From assembly GCF_014203835.1 (NCBI RefSeq), contig NZ_JACHJW010000001.1, positions 2,689,176 through 2,753,175 of the forward strand: 64,000 nucleotides of DNA. Direction: 5' to 3'. Origin of the DNA: Micromonospora polyrhachis. GTDB taxonomy: Bacteria > Actinomycetota > Actinomycetes > Mycobacteriales > Micromonosporaceae. The notes beneath the pieces are model-generated. The model ran no database searches. It was not told the origin of the DNA and was given only the letters and a program-made list of their open reading frames with translations. Positions 34,180 through 42,913 of the stretch are shown here, in pieces; position 1 is the stretch's first letter; each line of letters begins with the position of its first letter. The translations under genes were made by a program, and so were the position numbers.

Positions 34180-34497
34180 GTGGACACTGGAGATCGTCTA
34201 CTGACACCGGGCGAAGTTGCTGCCCTGTTCCGGGTCGACCCGAAGACCGTCACACGGTGGGCCGCCGCCGGTCGTATCGGCAGTATCCGCACTCCCGGTG
34301 GCCATCGTCGGTTCCGAGAGTCAGAGGTACGCGCCCTGCTGGAAGGCGAGGGCATGCTCGACGAGATCGACGAGAGCGCGGTCAACCGTCCTACCGGCAC
34401 CAGCCCGGCCACCCCGGCCGGTCCCGGTGCAGCCACTCCAGCCGGCCCTGGCTACACCCCCGGTGCCGGCACCACCAGTCCCGCCGGGATGTACTGA
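34180..34497 (+). CDS. bldC: BldC-family developmental regulator with C-terminal extension
   Basis: A 105-residue DNA-binding protein of the BldC/MerR-like family. It starts at GTG 34180 with a strong ribosome-binding site (ggaggggg). Residues 1-65 are the winged helix-turn-helix (LLTPGEVAALFRVDPKTVTRWA, then GRIGSIRTPGGHRRFRESEV). BldC in Streptomyces is a 68-residue DNA-binding protein needed to delay development. Here about 40 extra residues follow, a Gly/Pro/Ala/Thr-rich tail with AATPAGPG-like repeats and an Asn/Tyr end. The tail is unusual; its role is unknown. Confidence 0.88.
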   Translation: MDTGDRLLTPGEVAALFRVDPKTVTRWAAAGRIGSIRTPGGHRRFRESEVRALLEGEGMLDEIDESAVNRPTGTSPATPAGPGAATPAGPGYTPGAGTTSPAGMY

Positions 34498-34521
34498 TCC
34501 CAGGACCGGCGTGGTCAGCGG

Positions 34522-35175
34522 TCACGGTCGGGCGCGGACCACACCGGACTCGTGGGCCGCGCCCAGCTCGCCCGACCAGCGCCGAAAGAGCGAGTGCGGT
34601 ACGCCGAGCGCGTCGAGCACCTTGCCCGCGACGAAGTCGACCAACTGTTGGGCCGAGGCACCGGCCCCCGCACCATAGAAGCCGGGACTGGCGGGTAGCA
34701 CCACCGCTCCCGCGTCGTGCAGCGCAAGCAGGTGCTCCAGATGACTACGGGTCACCGGGGTCTCCCTCGGCACCACCACCACCGGGCGACGTTCCTTCAG
34801 GTTGACCTCGGCGGCGCGCTGCAACAGATCCTTGGACAGGCCGATGGCGATGCCGGCACAGGCCGCCGTACTCGCCGGCACCACCGCCATCCCCTTGACC
34901 GGATACGATCCGCTACTCGGTCCGGCGGCCAGATCACCGGCCGGCCAGTACGTCACGTCACCGTCGCCAACGTTCCGTCCCAGCCAGGCGGTCAGGTCGT
35001 CCTGCCAGTGCCCGTCACGGAACGCCCTACCCGTCTCGTCCAGGATCGTCAGCCGGGCCGCCCGGGACACCACCAGGTCGACCGCCTCACCCGCGTCGAG
35101 CAGTCCATTGATCGTCGCCGCCGCGTACGGCGTACCTGACGCGCCGGAAACCCCGACCACCCACGGCCTTCGCAT
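34522..35175 (-). CDS. ubiX: Flavin prenyltransferase
   Basis: It makes prenylated FMN from FMN and dimethylallyl phosphate, the cofactor of UbiD decarboxylases. The 217-residue protein shows VGVSGASGTPYA (FMN-binding N-terminus), LVVSRAARLT, VVPASTAACAGIAIGLSKDLLQRAAEVNLKERRPVVVVPRETP, and PASPGFY. Residue pattern and length are typical. The matching UbiD-type enzyme is encoded at 40320-41780, about 5 kb away, not in the same operon. It is convergent with bldC and divergent from the terpene synthase gene. Confidence 0.95.
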   Translation of the reverse strand: MRRPWVVGVSGASGTPYAAATINGLLDAGEAVDLVVSRAARLTILDETGRAFRDGHWQDDLTAWLGRNVGDGDVTYWPAGDLAAGPSSGSYPVKGMAVVPASTAACAGIAIGLSKDLLQRAAEVNLKERRPVVVVPRETPVTRSHLEHLLALHDAGAVVLPASPGFYGAGAGASAQQLVDFVAGKVLDALGVPHSLFRRWSGELGAAHESGVVRARP

Positions 35176-35252
35176 GCCCCAAGCTTCCCCTGTCCGCGGG
35201 GCTGTCGCCCAGCCACCCCTGGGATACTGTCAACCTCCTTTCCAACACCCCG

Positions 35253-36236
35253 GTGGAGGCGATCGGCGTGGACCATGCCGGCCTACTGGCGGTGCGATCG
35301 CACTGCCCGATACCGTCGCGTATCTCGCCCCACGCCGCAGCCGTGCAGGGCTGGCTCGACGACTGGCTCTGCCACTTCGACCTACCGGCCGACACCCCGA
35401 ACCTGGACCTCGACCGGCTCCGCCGCGGCAACATCGCCTACTACGCGAGCCGGCTCTACCCGGACGCCAACCCAACCGACCTGCGTACCATCGCCGCCCT
35501 CTTCACCTGGTTCTTCCTGCTCGACGACGCCTGCGACGGCCCGCCCGGGGAGGCAGCACCGGACGTACGGGGAGTGCGGGCCGGAGTCCTGCACGTGTTA
35601 CGGCCCGGTCCCCGCCATCAGCACCCGGCCTTCGCCGGCCTGCTACGGCAGATGCTGGTCCGGGTGTGGCGGACGCTGCGGGCACGGACGGGCTCGACGT
35701 GGCGATCCCGCTTCCTCGACGCGGTCCGGCACCATCTCGACGGGATCCTCGTGGAGGCGGACAACAAGGCCAAGCAGCGGCGCCCTTCCGTGACCGAGTA
35801 CATCCACCTGCGGCGCGCGACGTCCGCGGCGTACGTGTCGTACACCCTGGTCGAGCTCACCACGGGCACGCCACTGCCGGTGGCGGTCCATCACCATCCG
35901 CTGATCCAGGAGATCACCACTACCGGTAACGACCTGCTTTCCTGGTTCAACGACCTGTTGTCGCTGGACCGGGACACCATCACCTCGGGCGGGCACAACC
36001 TGGTGCTGGCGGTCGCCCGGGAGAGTCACGTACCGGTCGAGTTGGCCAACGCGCTGGTGGTCCGCCGATGGCAGGAGACGATGGACCGGTTTACCGAGCT
36101 GGTGTCGGCCGTGCCCTCCTTCGGTCCCAGGATCGACCGGCCGCTGCGCCACTACCTCGACTCGGTGGCTGGTTCGATCCGGGGCACGATCGACTGGTCG
36201 TGGGAGAGTCAGCGGTACGTCAGCCCCGGCGGCTAG
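35253..36236 (+). CDS. Class I terpene synthase
   Basis: A 327-residue enzyme of the microbial class I terpene cyclase family. The metal-binding motif is D-D-A-C-D at residues 91-95 (FFLLDDACD), and the second metal motif is N226-D-x-x-S230-x-x-x-D234 (NDLLSWFND; Asp replaces the usual Glu). The protein ends with the expected Arg-Tyr pair (SQRYVSP). It would cyclise an isoprenyl diphosphate, most likely farnesyl or geranylgeranyl, but the product cannot be predicted. No P450, methyltransferase or prenyl diphosphate synthase is next to it; it is divergent from ubiX and only 4 bases before the convergent DUF2079 gene end. Confidence 0.85.
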   Translation: MEAIGVDHAGLLAVRSHCPIPSRISPHAAAVQGWLDDWLCHFDLPADTPNLDLDRLRRGNIAYYASRLYPDANPTDLRTIAALFTWFFLLDDACDGPPGEAAPDVRGVRAGVLHVLRPGPRHQHPAFAGLLRQMLVRVWRTLRARTGSTWRSRFLDAVRHHLDGILVEADNKAKQRRPSVTEYIHLRRATSAAYVSYTLVELTTGTPLPVAVHHHPLIQEITTTGNDLLSWFNDLLSLDRDTITSGGHNLVLAVARESHVPVELANALVVRRWQETMDRFTELVSAVPSFGPRIDRPLRHYLDSVAGSIRGTIDWSWESQRYVSPGG

Positions 36237-36240
36237 CTGG

Positions 36241-37737
36241 TCAGCCAGTCAGCCGGTAGATGCTCACCTGCTCCCTCCGGTCCACCAGTTCGTAGCCGAG
36301 CGCCGGCAACTGCCGTATCGCCGCTAGTTGCTGTTCGACCGGCGCGATTCCCGGCTCGGGGGGATCTACGACCGCCACCCAGTTCGGCCGCAACTGCGGA
36401 TTGGGGTACGTGGGAAAGATGTGAACCGTCGTCCGGGTGGTGAGCTGCGGTGCCAGGGAGTTCTCGGCGGCGACGGTCGCTGCGTCCGGGATAGTGGCCA
36501 GGGATCCCCGCTCCGCCGACGACAGTACAGGTCGCCAGGTCGCGCCTTGGAAGAGTCGGCCGACAGGGGCGTTCACGGAATACAGGACGACGAATACGAC
36601 ACACCACGCGCCGATCACCCGGTGGAAGTGCCGGGAGCATCGCGGCAGGGCTGCCCGGACCCGGGTATGGACGTGCGGTACGGACACCGCAGCGGCGGCG
36701 AAGACGACGGGCATGAGCACGGCACTGTAGTGGTGCCCCGTTCCCCAGTAGAAGGGATTGGTTGCCCAGAACCGCCAGGCAATCGTGGGCAACGCGATGA
36801 TCAGGAGTGGGGAGCGCAGCGCCAGGAAGGCCGTCGGAGCAAGCAACATCAGGATGGTCTCGGTCTTCTCGACGGGCATGAGGAACCGGACCAGCGGGTT
36901 CCCCGTTGCCCCGGATGCCTGCCCCAGGTAGGTGTTCTGGCCGTACGCGTTGAAGTGTGGGATCAGTACCAGCACCGTCAGGCAGCAGGCGGCCACCCCG
37001 CCGAGCGCCAGCAGTACGCCTGTCCTCCTCGGCCCGCGCAGCGCGATGTACAGACCGATCGCGGCCACCGTGAGCCCGAGGTCTTCCTTGACGAGGAGCA
37101 GCGGAAGGGCGTAGACGACGGCCGCCCGCCACTCCTGCCGGCACAGCCGTTCCACGCAGAAGGCCACGAAGACCACCGCCAGGCACGCCTCGTGGAAGTC
37201 GAAGACCACCGCGCTCTGTATTCCCCAGGACAGCGCGTAGGCCGCACCGAGGATGCCCCCGAGGCCGACCCCGCTGGCGCGGATGGCCAGCCGGGTGATC
37301 GGTACGACCGACAGGGCGAACGCCGCAGCCTGGACGGTGAGCAGCGTGACCGGGCTCGGAAAGAGAAGATAGACCGGGCCGAGAGCCGCCAGTATCGGGC
37401 TGAAGTGGTCGCCCAGGATGTTGACGCCCGGTCCTTTGAGCGCGCTGACCGGGGTGTCGAAATGCGCGTAGTTCCGGACCACCTGTTCGAAGATCCCGAG
37501 GTCGTATCCGGTCGTACGCCCGGTCAGGTGGCGTACGACGGACAGCACCTCGTAGAGGACGAAGGCGATTCCGGCCAACAGATACGGCAGTGCCCGGCGG
37601 CTGGCCAGCCGTTGCCACGGTGTACCGGACCGGGACTGTTCCGATGGGGTGTCGACGTCGGACTGTTTCGGTATATCAGGCCAGGGTCGGACCGGCGTGT
37701 CCGTGCTCGTGCCCGAATCCCGCTCGTCGTGGCGCAT
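36241..37737 (-). CDS. DUF2079 polytopic membrane protein
   Basis: A 498-residue membrane protein with about ten segments, after a ~45-residue polar head. The DUF2079 hallmarks are clear: TGYDLGIFEQVVRNYAHF, NILGDHFSPILA, VVFDFHEACLAVVFVAF, LLLVKEDLGLTVAAIGLYIAL, and FYWGTGHHYSAVLMP near the middle. The family is GT-C glycosyltransferase-like, but no activity has been shown. The C-terminal ~120 residues form an extracytoplasmic domain. The ATG at 37737 is chosen; a TTG at 37758 is also in frame. Confidence 0.88.
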   Translation of the reverse strand: MRHDERDSGTSTDTPVRPWPDIPKQSDVDTPSEQSRSGTPWQRLASRRALPYLLAGIAFVLYEVLSVVRHLTGRTTGYDLGIFEQVVRNYAHFDTPVSALKGPGVNILGDHFSPILAALGPVYLLFPSPVTLLTVQAAAFALSVVPITRLAIRASGVGLGGILGAAYALSWGIQSAVVFDFHEACLAVVFVAFCVERLCRQEWRAAVVYALPLLLVKEDLGLTVAAIGLYIALRGPRRTGVLLALGGVAACCLTVLVLIPHFNAYGQNTYLGQASGATGNPLVRFLMPVEKTETILMLLAPTAFLALRSPLLIIALPTIAWRFWATNPFYWGTGHHYSAVLMPVVFAAAAVSVPHVHTRVRAALPRCSRHFHRVIGAWCVVFVVLYSVNAPVGRLFQGATWRPVLSSAERGSLATIPDAATVAAENSLAPQLTTRTTVHIFPTYPNPQLRPNWVAVVDPPEPGIAPVEQQLAAIRQLPALGYELVDRREQVSIYRLTG

Positions 37738-37842
37738 CGACACATCTTCACAGCGCAATATTGAGGGTGGCGGTTACGCCACGCCACAATCGCTCGGTCG
37801 GCCCGGCAGCCCGCTGTGCGCGGGTCCGACGCTCGGCAGGTG

Positions 37843-37946
37843 GGTCGGCCAGGGCGTTGACAGCCCCGTCGGCGTCAGCGGCTCCGGTCGGCCAGGGCGT
37901 TGACAGCCCCGTCGGCGTCAGCGGCTCCGGTCGGCCAGGGCGTTGA
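37843..37946. repeat. 43-bp tandem repeat at the end of the DUF1648 gene
   Basis: Two full 43-bp units (37843-37885, 37886-37928) and a partial third (37929-37946). The third copy is the coding end of the DUF1648 gene (NALADRSR plus stop); the other two lie after the stop codon and repeat the same sequence. The period is not a multiple of three. Confidence 0.9.
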
Positions 37947-38907
37947 GCAGTCCGGCCGCCTCCCGGGCACCGGCGACCGTCACCACGATCGACCGGCCGC
38001 CGGAGCGCTCGACCAGCAGCCCCTTCCCGGCGCATACCACGATGCCGACCCGGCCCGCCCGGCCGACCCGCCAGCCCCAGCCACCGAAGTCCCGCGTCGG
38101 GTGCACCTCGATGACGTCGGCTCGGACCACCTCGTCGAGTGGTACGCGGGTGCGCGGCCAGCCGAGCGCGGAGCGTACGACCAGGCCGGTCCGGTCGACC
38201 CGCACCACGAACGAGAACGTGGCAGCGACCAGGGCGAGCACCAGGGCTGGGATGGCCAGCAGCACCCAGACCTGGGTGAACAGGGCCGGGAGAATGGTCA
38301 GCACCGCCGTTCCGATCCCGATCGCGATGCCCGGACCTGCCTCGGCCCGACCGATCCAGACGGCCCGCTCGTCCGCTCCCAGCGGGACGCGGGGCGCGGC
38401 GGCGTCGACCGGTTCGATGGCGGGCTGTCGCGGGTCCCCCGGGACCAACCCACCGACGGCGATGGCCGGCAGCAGTGGACCGACGAGTGCCAACAGGAGT
38501 ACCCAGCCCATGTTCCCGGCCATGTTGGTCTCCGGCGCAGCCCGCTGAACGTACAGCGTGCCGAGCATGAGCACCGAGGAGAAGAGCGCGCCCCAGATGG
38601 TGGTGGCTGCCCCGATCCGGCGGGTGGTCGAGGAGTGGCCCAGCAGTGCGGTGACCACGCCGAAGCTCAGCACCAGGGCGACGCCGAGGCTGGCCATTTC
38701 CCACACCAACGCCTCCGGGGAGGCGAATCGATCAGCGGTGCCGTTGCGCCCCCAGTGCGTGGCCACCAGGTCCGGAAGGTCGTCGCGCCAGGAGCGGGCG
38801 ACCAGGGTGGCCACGGCCACCACCGCCAGACCGGCAACGATGGTCCAGCCGGCGGTACGGCGACGTATCCGCACCGCGCGGGGGTCGTGTTCGAGAACTG
38901 GGCTCAT
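37918..38907 (-). CDS. DUF1648 membrane protein
   Basis: A 329-residue membrane protein. The N-terminal half has DUF1648 features (DDLPDLVATHWGRNGTADRFAS, then several membrane segments around residues 60-85, 100-120 and 135-160). The C-terminal half has two more segments and a soluble tail with SDPx-like VVRSALGWPRTRVPLDEV. It overlaps the GntR regulator stop by four bases. GntR-DUF1648 pairs resemble the SdpI/YtrA-type modules that respond to envelope stress. Its end sequence is repeated downstream. Confidence 0.82.
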   Translation of the reverse strand: MSPVLEHDPRAVRIRRRTAGWTIVAGLAVVAVATLVARSWRDDLPDLVATHWGRNGTADRFASPEALVWEMASLGVALVLSFGVVTALLGHSSTTRRIGAATTIWGALFSSVLMLGTLYVQRAAPETNMAGNMGWVLLLALVGPLLPAIAVGGLVPGDPRQPAIEPVDAAAPRVPLGADERAVWIGRAEAGPGIAIGIGTAVLTILPALFTQVWVLLAIPALVLALVAATFSFVVRVDRTGLVVRSALGWPRTRVPLDEVVRADVIEVHPTRDFGGWGWRVGRAGRVGIVVCAGKGLLVERSGGRSIVVTVAGAREAAGLLNALADRSR

Positions 38908-39257
38908 GCGGAGAACGCCTCCTTCAGCAGTGCGGCCGTCGCCTGAGGGGTGAGGTGTAGCGCCCGGGCCTCCCGTACGACGGCTTCGATGGCGGCCAGC
39001 AGTGCGCTGTGGTCGGCACCTGCTCGCCCGGTGACGACCGCGCCCCGACCTCGACGCAGCTCGATCACACCCTCGTCCCGTAGTGCCTGGTAGGCGTGCA
39101 GGACGGTGTGCACGTTGAGCTGCAACGACTCGGCCAGGTCCCGGGCCGCCGGCAGTCGCTCACCGACCTGGAGGGCACCTTGGGCGATAGCCAGGTGTAC
39201 CTGGGTGACGAGTTGACTGAACAGCGGCTCGGTGGCCGTCGGGTCGATGCGGAACAT
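38904..39257 (-). CDS. GntR-family regulator (YtrA subfamily)
   Basis: A 117-residue regulator: a winged helix (EPLFSQLVTQVHLAIAQGAL, GERLPAARDLAESLQLNVHTVLHAYQALRDEGVI, RGRGAVV) followed by a short C-terminal helix domain (about 75-117) typical of the YtrA group. The ATG at 39257 is chosen; the longer frame to 39296 runs into the operator. It is translationally coupled to the DUF1648 membrane protein, which it probably represses together with itself through the site at 39276-39294. Confidence 0.9.
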   Translation of the reverse strand: MFRIDPTATEPLFSQLVTQVHLAIAQGALQVGERLPAARDLAESLQLNVHTVLHAYQALRDEGVIELRRGRGAVVTGRAGADHSALLAAIEAVVREARALHLTPQATAALLKEAFSA

Positions 39258-39275
39258 CACCCAGCCAATATAGTT

Positions 39276-39294
39276 GTTATAGCCATACCATAAC
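39276..39294. promoter_or_regulatory. Candidate GntR/YtrA operator
   Basis: gttat (39276-39280) and ataac (39290-39294) form an inverted repeat in an AT-rich stretch 19-37 bases before the GntR start. It probably overlaps the promoter, as for autorepressed YtrA-type regulators. Confidence 0.45.
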
Positions 39295-39335
39295 AATGAT
39301 GGTGGTAGTCGTAGGCAGACTTTGTGACGAAGCTG

Positions 39336-39369
39336 CCGGTGGCCCCGACCGTGGGGTCAGGGCCACCGG
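39336..39369 (-). terminator. Terminator after mqnP
   Basis: Perfect 10-bp arms (ccggtggccc, 39336-39345, and gggccaccgg, 39360-39369) with a 14-base loop, about 40 bases after the mqnP stop on the minus strand. Confidence 0.6.
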
Positions 39370-39411
39370 GGCGAAATCCGGCCGGCGACTCCTCAGCCGT
39401 ACAGGCGCTCC

Positions 39412-40320
39412 TCAGCCGCGCAGGCCGAGCCGGAACACCAGGTCGAGCAGGGCAAAGACGAACAGCGCGATACCGACGAACCCGTTGGCGGTGAAGAACG
39501 CCCGGTTGACCCGAGACAGGTCGGTCGGAGTCACCACCACATGCTGGTAGCCGAAGGCGGCCGCGGTCAGCACCAGGCCGATCCACCACGGCCAGCCGTA
39601 ACCGACCAGCTGACCGAACCAGATGAACAGGGCGAAGGTCACCACGTGCGCCACGGTCGAGGCGTGCAGGGCGAAGCGCAGGCCGTACCGGGCCGGGACG
39701 CTGTGCACCCCGATCCTCCGGTCGACCTCGACATCCTGGCAGGCATAGATGAGGTCGAAGCCACCGATCCACAGCCCGACCGCCACCCCCAGCAGCCAGG
39801 CCGGGCCGGAGCCGGCGAGCGTGCCGGTGACCGCCAGCCAGGCGCCGACCGGGCCGACCGCCTGCGCCACCGCCAGGATCGCGTGCGGCCAGTTGGTGAA
39901 CCGCTTGCCGTACGGGTAGAGCACCAACGGCACCACGGCCAGCGGGGCGAGTATCAGGCAGAGCGGGTTGAGCAGCGCCGCCGCGCCGAGGAAGACCACC
40001 AGCGCGACGCCCGCGCCGGTCCAGGCGGTACGGACACTCACCGCCCCGGTGACCAACTCCCGGTTGACCGTACGCGGATTGCGCGCGTCGATCTCCCGGT
40101 CGATGATCCGGTTCGCCGCCATGGCGAAGGTACGCGCACCGACCATGGCGACGGTGATGAGCAGCAGGTCGAGCCAGCGCACCCGGCCCCCGTCCACCTG
40201 CATCGCGGTCAACGCCGACAGGTAGGCGAACGGCAACGCGAAGACCGAGTGCTCGATGGCGACCAGACGCAGGAACGCCTTCACCCGGCCCGACTGCTGC
40301 TCCGGCTCGACCGCGACCAT
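39412..40320 (-). CDS. mqnP: Menaquinone-pathway prenyltransferase (UbiA family)
   Basis: It attaches the polyprenyl tail in late menaquinone synthesis of the futalosine route. The 302-residue membrane protein has about nine segments and the two UbiA Asp motifs: N-x3-D-x3-D in AANRIIDREIDARNP (near residues 69-77) and D-x3-D in YACQDVEVDRRIG (near 191). The ATG at 40320 overlaps the ubiD stop by one base (TGATG), so the two are cotranslated. It is part of the ubiD-mqnP operon. Confidence 0.93.
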   Translation of the reverse strand: MVAVEPEQQSGRVKAFLRLVAIEHSVFALPFAYLSALTAMQVDGGRVRWLDLLLITVAMVGARTFAMAANRIIDREIDARNPRTVNRELVTGAVSVRTAWTGAGVALVVFLGAAALLNPLCLILAPLAVVPLVLYPYGKRFTNWPHAILAVAQAVGPVGAWLAVTGTLAGSGPAWLLGVAVGLWIGGFDLIYACQDVEVDRRIGVHSVPARYGLRFALHASTVAHVVTFALFIWFGQLVGYGWPWWIGLVLTAAAFGYQHVVVTPTDLSRVNRAFFTANGFVGIALFVFALLDLVFRLGLRG

Positions 40321-41780
40321 CAGATCCCGTACTCCTTCCAGCGCTTGTCCACCAGGCTGGCGACCTCCGGCGACATCCTCATCTCCTCCGGCCAGCCCCG
40401 GGTGTAGCCCTCGGTGGGCAGTTTGCGGGTCGCGTCCACACCCAGCTTGCCGCCCCAGAACTGCTGGTACGACGCGTGGTCCAGGTGGTCGACCGGCCCT
40501 TCGGTGACCAGGATGTCCCGGCTGTAGTCGACGTTGCCGAAGGCGCGGAAGGCCACCTCGTTGTAGTCGTGCACGTCGCAGTCCTCGTCGACGACCACGA
40601 TCAGCTTGGTCAGCGACATCATGTGCGCGCCCCAGATCGCGTTCATCACCTTCTGCGCATGCTTGGGGTAGCGCTTCCGGATGGAGACGATCGCGCAGTT
40701 GTGGAAGACCCCGGCCGCCGGCAGGTCGTAGTCGACGATGTCGGGAATCAGGAACCGCAGCAGCGGCGCGAAGATCCGCTCGGTGGCCTTGCCCAGGCCG
40801 TGGTCCTCCTGCGGCGGCTGCGAGGTGACGATCGAGTGGTAGACCGGGTCACGCTGCATGGTCATGCACTCGATGTGCAGCACCGGGAACGGTTCGACGG
40901 GGGTGTAGAACCCGGTGTGGTCACCGAACGGCCCCTCCGGCAGCCGCTCCCCCGGCTCCAGGTAGCCCTCCAGCACGATCTGCGCGTGTGCCGGCACCTG
41001 CAACGGCACGGTCAGGCAGTCGACCATCTCCACCCGTTCACCGGCCAGGAAGCCTGCGAACAGGTATTCGTCGATGTCGGCCGGCAGCGGCGCACTCGCC
41101 GCGTAGGCGACCGCCGGGTCGCAGCCGATGGCGATGGCCACCGGCAGTCGCTGGCCGAGCCGTTCGGCGACCGCGTGGTGCGCGGTGGAGTTCTTGTGGA
41201 TCTGCCAGTGCATCCCGAGCGTGTTGTGCGAGTGCTGCTGCAACCGGTAGAGCCCCAGGTTGCGCTTGCCCGTCTCCGGATGCTTGGTGTGGGTCAGCCC
41301 GAAGTTGTGGAAGATCCCGCCGTCACCGGGCCAGACCTGAAGCCCGGGCAACCGGTTCAGGTCCACGTCTTCGCCCCGGTAGACCACCTGCTGACAGGGC
41401 GCGGTCTTGACCTTCTTCGGCGGCATCGAGGTGAGCTGCTTGATCTTGCCGAGGCCGTCCATCATCCCGGAGAGGCCGACCGGCAGTTCCGGCTTGAGCA
41501 TGTTGCCGATCCGCGCGCCGATCTCGTCCAGCGACTCGACCCCGAGGGCCATCGCCATCCGCTTCTCGGTGCCGAACAGGTTGATCGCCACCGGCATCTC
41601 GCCCCGGGTGGGCCGCTCGAAGAGCAACGCCGGACCATCGGCCCGGACCGTACGGGTCACGACCTCGCTGATCTCCAACGTCGGGTCGACCGGCACGCTG
41701 ACGCGCCGCAGCTCGCCCGCGCGCTCCAGCGCCGCGAGGAAGTCCTTCAAATCGGTGTACGGGAAGCCACGTGCCGCCAT
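40320..41780 (-). CDS. ubiD: UbiD-family decarboxylase, menaquinone biosynthesis
   Basis: A prenyl-FMN-dependent decarboxylase that removes a carboxylate from a naphthoate intermediate of the futalosine pathway (known for this family; substrate not shown here). The 486-residue protein has DLKDFLAALERAGELRRV, INLFGTEKRMAMALG, the metal/cofactor segment GMHWQIHKNSTAHHA, EGPFGDHTGFYTP with the conserved Glu, and VVDEDCDVHD. The ATG at 41780 is chosen, as the open frame continues to 42068 over non-homologous sequence. The cofactor enzyme UbiX is encoded at 34522-35175. Confidence 0.93.
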   Translation of the reverse strand: MAARGFPYTDLKDFLAALERAGELRRVSVPVDPTLEISEVVTRTVRADGPALLFERPTRGEMPVAINLFGTEKRMAMALGVESLDEIGARIGNMLKPELPVGLSGMMDGLGKIKQLTSMPPKKVKTAPCQQVVYRGEDVDLNRLPGLQVWPGDGGIFHNFGLTHTKHPETGKRNLGLYRLQQHSHNTLGMHWQIHKNSTAHHAVAERLGQRLPVAIAIGCDPAVAYAASAPLPADIDEYLFAGFLAGERVEMVDCLTVPLQVPAHAQIVLEGYLEPGERLPEGPFGDHTGFYTPVEPFPVLHIECMTMQRDPVYHSIVTSQPPQEDHGLGKATERIFAPLLRFLIPDIVDYDLPAAGVFHNCAIVSIRKRYPKHAQKVMNAIWGAHMMSLTKLIVVVDEDCDVHDYNEVAFRAFGNVDYSRDILVTEGPVDHLDHASYQQFWGGKLGVDATRKLPTEGYTRGWPEEMRMSPEVASLVDKRWKEYGI

Positions 41781-41940
41781 GCTGCAAGTCTCCCCCACCC
41801 CGACGGCGGCCGACCCGGCCGGGTGGGTGATGTCGACGGCATCGCGTGCGTTACGCCACACCGACGGCTCAGCGGAGCCGGAACGTCGGTGCCGGGTGGC
41901 AGCATGCCCGGTCCGTTGCCGAGAAACCCAGGAGTCAGAA

Positions 41941-42756
41941 ATGTCGCGTCGCACGTCCGTGTCGTTGAACGTTGTCGAACGAGGGGCGGGCATCCCGGTA
42001 CTGGCGCTACACGGATGGACCCCCGACCACCGGCTGATGCTCGGCTGCCTCGAACCGATCTTCGCCAACCGCCCGGGCTACCGGCGGCTCTACCCGGACC
42101 TGCCGGGCATGGGCGTCTCCCCAGGCCCGGCAGAGATCGCCAGCTCCGACGACGTGCTCGACACCGTGCGTGACCTGATCGACGAGCTGATCGGTGACAC
42201 GGCGTTCCTGCTCGTCGGCGAGTCCTACGGCGGCTACCTCGCCCGCGCCCTGGCCCGGCGCTACCCCGACCAGGCACTCGGCCTGGCGCTGATCTGCCCC
42301 GTCGGCACCGTGTTGGATCGGACCAGGCGCCGGGTGCCACAGCAGCAGGTGTTGCGTCCCGATCCCGACCTGCTCGCCGCCACCGATGCTCAGGTCGCCG
42401 CCGAGTTCGCGGACATCGCCGTCGTGCAGACCCCGGAGACGCTGCGCCGGTTCCGCGACGAGGTCCTGGCCGGCCTCGACCTCGCCGACATCGCGGCGAT
42501 GGACCGCATCCAACGGCAATGGACCCTCCGTGAGGATCCGGAGGGCGGCACGCCCTTCACCCGGCCGACCCTGATCCTCACCGGGCGGCAGGACCACGCC
42601 ACTGGCTATCTCGACCAGTTCGCCCTGCTGCCGCACTACCCGCGCGCGACGTTCGCGGTGCTCGACGTCGCCGGGCACAACCTCCAGATCGAGCAGCCCG
42701 CCCTGTTCGACGCGCTGGTCGGCGAGTGGCTCGACCGGGTGGCAGCCGAACACTGA
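41941..42756 (+). CDS. Alpha/beta-fold hydrolase
   Basis: A 271-residue cytoplasmic hydrolase. It starts at ATG 41941 after an aggag site. The catalytic triad is visible: nucleophile Ser in GESYGG (about residue 97), Asp in TGRQDHATG (about 221) and His in VAGHNLQIEQ (about 247); the oxyanion region is LHGWTPD. Substrate is unknown. It lies between the menaquinone and cytochrome c operons in the opposite direction, divergent from ubiD and convergent with ccsB. Confidence 0.9.
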   Translation: MSRRTSVSLNVVERGAGIPVLALHGWTPDHRLMLGCLEPIFANRPGYRRLYPDLPGMGVSPGPAEIASSDDVLDTVRDLIDELIGDTAFLLVGESYGGYLARALARRYPDQALGLALICPVGTVLDRTRRRVPQQQVLRPDPDLLAATDAQVAAEFADIAVVQTPETLRRFRDEVLAGLDLADIAAMDRIQRQWTLREDPEGGTPFTRPTLILTGRQDHATGYLDQFALLPHYPRATFAVLDVAGHNLQIEQPALFDALVGEWLDRVAAEH

Positions 42757-42860
42757 GCGGCCGGCGCCGTGTTCTTCCTCGTGGCCCGACGTCAGCGAGT
42801 CGTACTCGTCGCCGGCGAGGACGAGAAGATGGGCGTCTGAGCGGAGGTTCACTGACATAC

Positions 42861-42894
42861 GCGATGGCCGCAGGGCTTGCCCTGCGGCCATCGC
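42861..42894. terminator. Bidirectional terminator
   Basis: Perfect 16-bp arms (gcgatggccgcagggc, 42861-42876, and 42879-42894) with a 2-base centre, followed by ttgtta. It lies between convergent genes (hydrolase, ccsB). Confidence 0.8.
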
Positions 42895-42913
42895 TTGTTA
42901 TGTACCGGCTGCG

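Noticed and set aside
40320-42068. A longer UbiD starting at 42068
   Set aside because: The extra codons lie on the intergenic region and the divergent hydrolase gene; homology begins at 41780.
42769-42840. A 23-codon frame after the alpha/beta hydrolase
   Set aside because: Too short, no ribosome-binding site and no recognisable family.
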